In this document: piece after piece, positions 62,601 to 64,000 of the stretch | Layout of the letters: the number at the start of each line of letters is the position of its first letter | Position numbering within the stretch: the stretch's first letter is position 1 | Source of the DNA: Archilochus colubris | Taxonomy: Eukaryota > Chordata > Aves > Apodiformes > Trochilidae | Direction of reading: 5' to 3' | DNA: 64,000 bases | NCBI GenBank assembly: GCA_023079485.1 | Contig: CM041084.1 | Span: 123,616,467 to 123,680,466 of the forward strand | Notes under the pieces: model-generated | Databases searched by the model: none | Seen by the model: only the letters and a program-made list of their open reading frames with translations | Told to the model about the DNA's origin: nothing | Translations under genes and position numbers: made by a program

Positions 62601-64000
62601 ATATGGACTTATATTGAGGGCTCAGAGAATGTTATAAATTTATTACATCTTCTATGGTACCTTAATTAATATCTAAACTTAATTTATTTTCAAAAATATT
62701 TATTACCAAAATTTTGTCTTTGAGTGTATAAATGTTATCTCAAGTTGGTTCTCATGTCAAAACCAGATACCAGAAGTATATTTCGAAAAAGGCATCATCC
62801 AGTAGTAAGTGTAGTAGGGTTTGGGATTTTATTTTAATTTTCTTTTAGTTCAGAATTTGGGTTGGTTTTTTTGTTTGTTTTTTTTTTTTTTCAACCAAGC
62901 TACTCACTAAAATCACCCCACACTTAACAACCATCAGAGATTTCAGTGACACACAACTACTATGGTTTTCTGAAGTTTCATTGTTCAAGGCTGTAGCAAA
63001 GCTTTTAACAACTCATGAGAGTTTCCTATTTCTTTTCAGTTCCTTGCAGCTATGACCAAAGATAATACTTACTTAACCACCAGAACAAATTTAAAGACAG
63101 TGGCTGTAGCAGTAAGAGCAGTCTGGCTATGATGCCAACCTTTGTTCTTGCAGAGGACTATCTGTTCAACCAGTGCTGAGCTTCCTCCAGGATGATGGGT
63201 GCCTTGGAAAACATGGAGAAAGAATATAGAGGGAAGAGGAAGCTCATGGCACAAGAAGAAATGAAAGATACTGTCTTTCATAGAGAGGGGAAATAAAAAG
63301 GTTAGAAATGGGTATGGTTATTGTCATGACACACAGAGCAGGCATGAGAGACAGTGAAGAGCTATTGCAGCTAGAAGTCAGTATCAGGTATAAACTGGCC
63401 ATGGATGAGTTCAGAGGTCGAAAAAAAGTTGTTTCTATAACACTTCTAGACCTTATTCTTTTACTGCCACTTCTTACTACCAATAAAATTTTGAGTGCAT
63501 CTTCCAATGGAGATTACAGGGAAAAAAATCCTGAATGTTTCCTTTAGGTTGGGTATAACTTTCCAAGTGGAATTTGTATGTTATGGTTCTTGAAGTAAAA
63601 GAGAATTGAACTGACACAAGATATCTCCTCTGCTTCTGTATACCCAAATAACCTGATTTGAACTATCCAAATGCTATGGGATGAATAGAGGTAATTCTGC
63701 CATTTCACAGAGGCCTTTGAGAGAAAGGTGAAGTGATTTGGTAGGCTGGGACTCAGCAGCACTGGCACCTGAGTAAGTAAGTAAGACCTGAGTGCTATGA
63801 TGAAGTTTACAGTGATTGTAGAGCTGAAGAATTGGAAAGGGTTTCAAGTACCCATAGTACTTGTTTCCTTCTTTGTTTTTGCAGAAGTCTTTCATGCACT
63901 CAAGGTCTGATACAATTTAATTTTTTCTTCATTCTTGAGGTTAAACAAGATTTTAAGCTTTCCTAGGTGTTTTTTCACTGTGGTCCTCTTGACTCTGTGT
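56601..64000. other. unique AT-rich DNA, no gene recognised
   Basis: No transposon ends, RNA genes or recognisable exons. One good acceptor-like pyrimidine tract ends in TTATTATTTTCAG at 57158-57170, but no frame after it looks coding. Open frames up to 102 codons lack domains. Confidence 0.6.
61882..61974. repeat. degenerate TATAGTTTC/T tandem array
   Basis: About eight imperfect units of 7-12 bp built on TATAGTTT, beginning with two exact TATAGTTTC copies and ending in a T run. Confidence 0.85.

Overview
The window looks like AT-rich, gene-poor DNA from a bird. The diagnosis rests on repeats: many CR1 retrotransposon fragments with the avian 3' end (ATTCTATGATTCTATGAT on the sense strand) and endogenous retrovirus (ERV) long terminal repeats (LTRs) of avian type. 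I found no intact host protein-coding gene, no rRNA or tRNA, no CRISPR array and no operon-like structure. The window is either intergenic or a large intron. The species cannot be named from the sequence.

Layout. 1-24180 is mostly unique AT-rich DNA with four sense-strand CR1 fragments (6385-6980, 14271-14950, 17800-18409, 18650-18810). 24181-24868 is a solo LTR on the minus strand with a 5-bp target duplication. 25440-26877 is an old plus-strand CR1 split by an unidentified 574-bp insertion with its own ~15-bp target duplication. 27741-28331 and 31662-32240 are two minus-strand LTRs of one family; the second has a clean TGCCC duplication. 34110-37113 is the 3' half of a minus-strand retrovirus: an env gene broken by two in-frame stops, a 3' non-coding stretch and a 3' LTR related to the 24-kb solo LTR. 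No gag, pol or 5' LTR remains. 38330-41125 is a pile-up of old repeats: an LTR-like relic and three CR1 pieces in two orientations. 48790-49545 is a minus-strand CR1 carrying a nested solo LTR with a 6-bp duplication. 52459-52590 is a short CR1-like 3' end. 55288-56600 is the longest and best preserved CR1, with recognisable reverse transcriptase motifs. 56601-64000 is unique AT-rich DNA.

How the parts relate. Nothing here works together as a pathway; the window records successive retroelement insertions. Nesting gives relative ages: the CR1s at 25.4 and 48.8 kb predate what sits inside them. The parts most worth a second look are the env pseudogene (its open part alone hides the true N-terminus; unusual C-X7-CC spacing; no obvious fusion peptide), the repeated polypurine-like site and ORF between env and the 3' LTR, and the unidentified insertion in the 25.4-kb CR1. 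All homology statements come from reading the sequence and from family knowledge; no database search was run.
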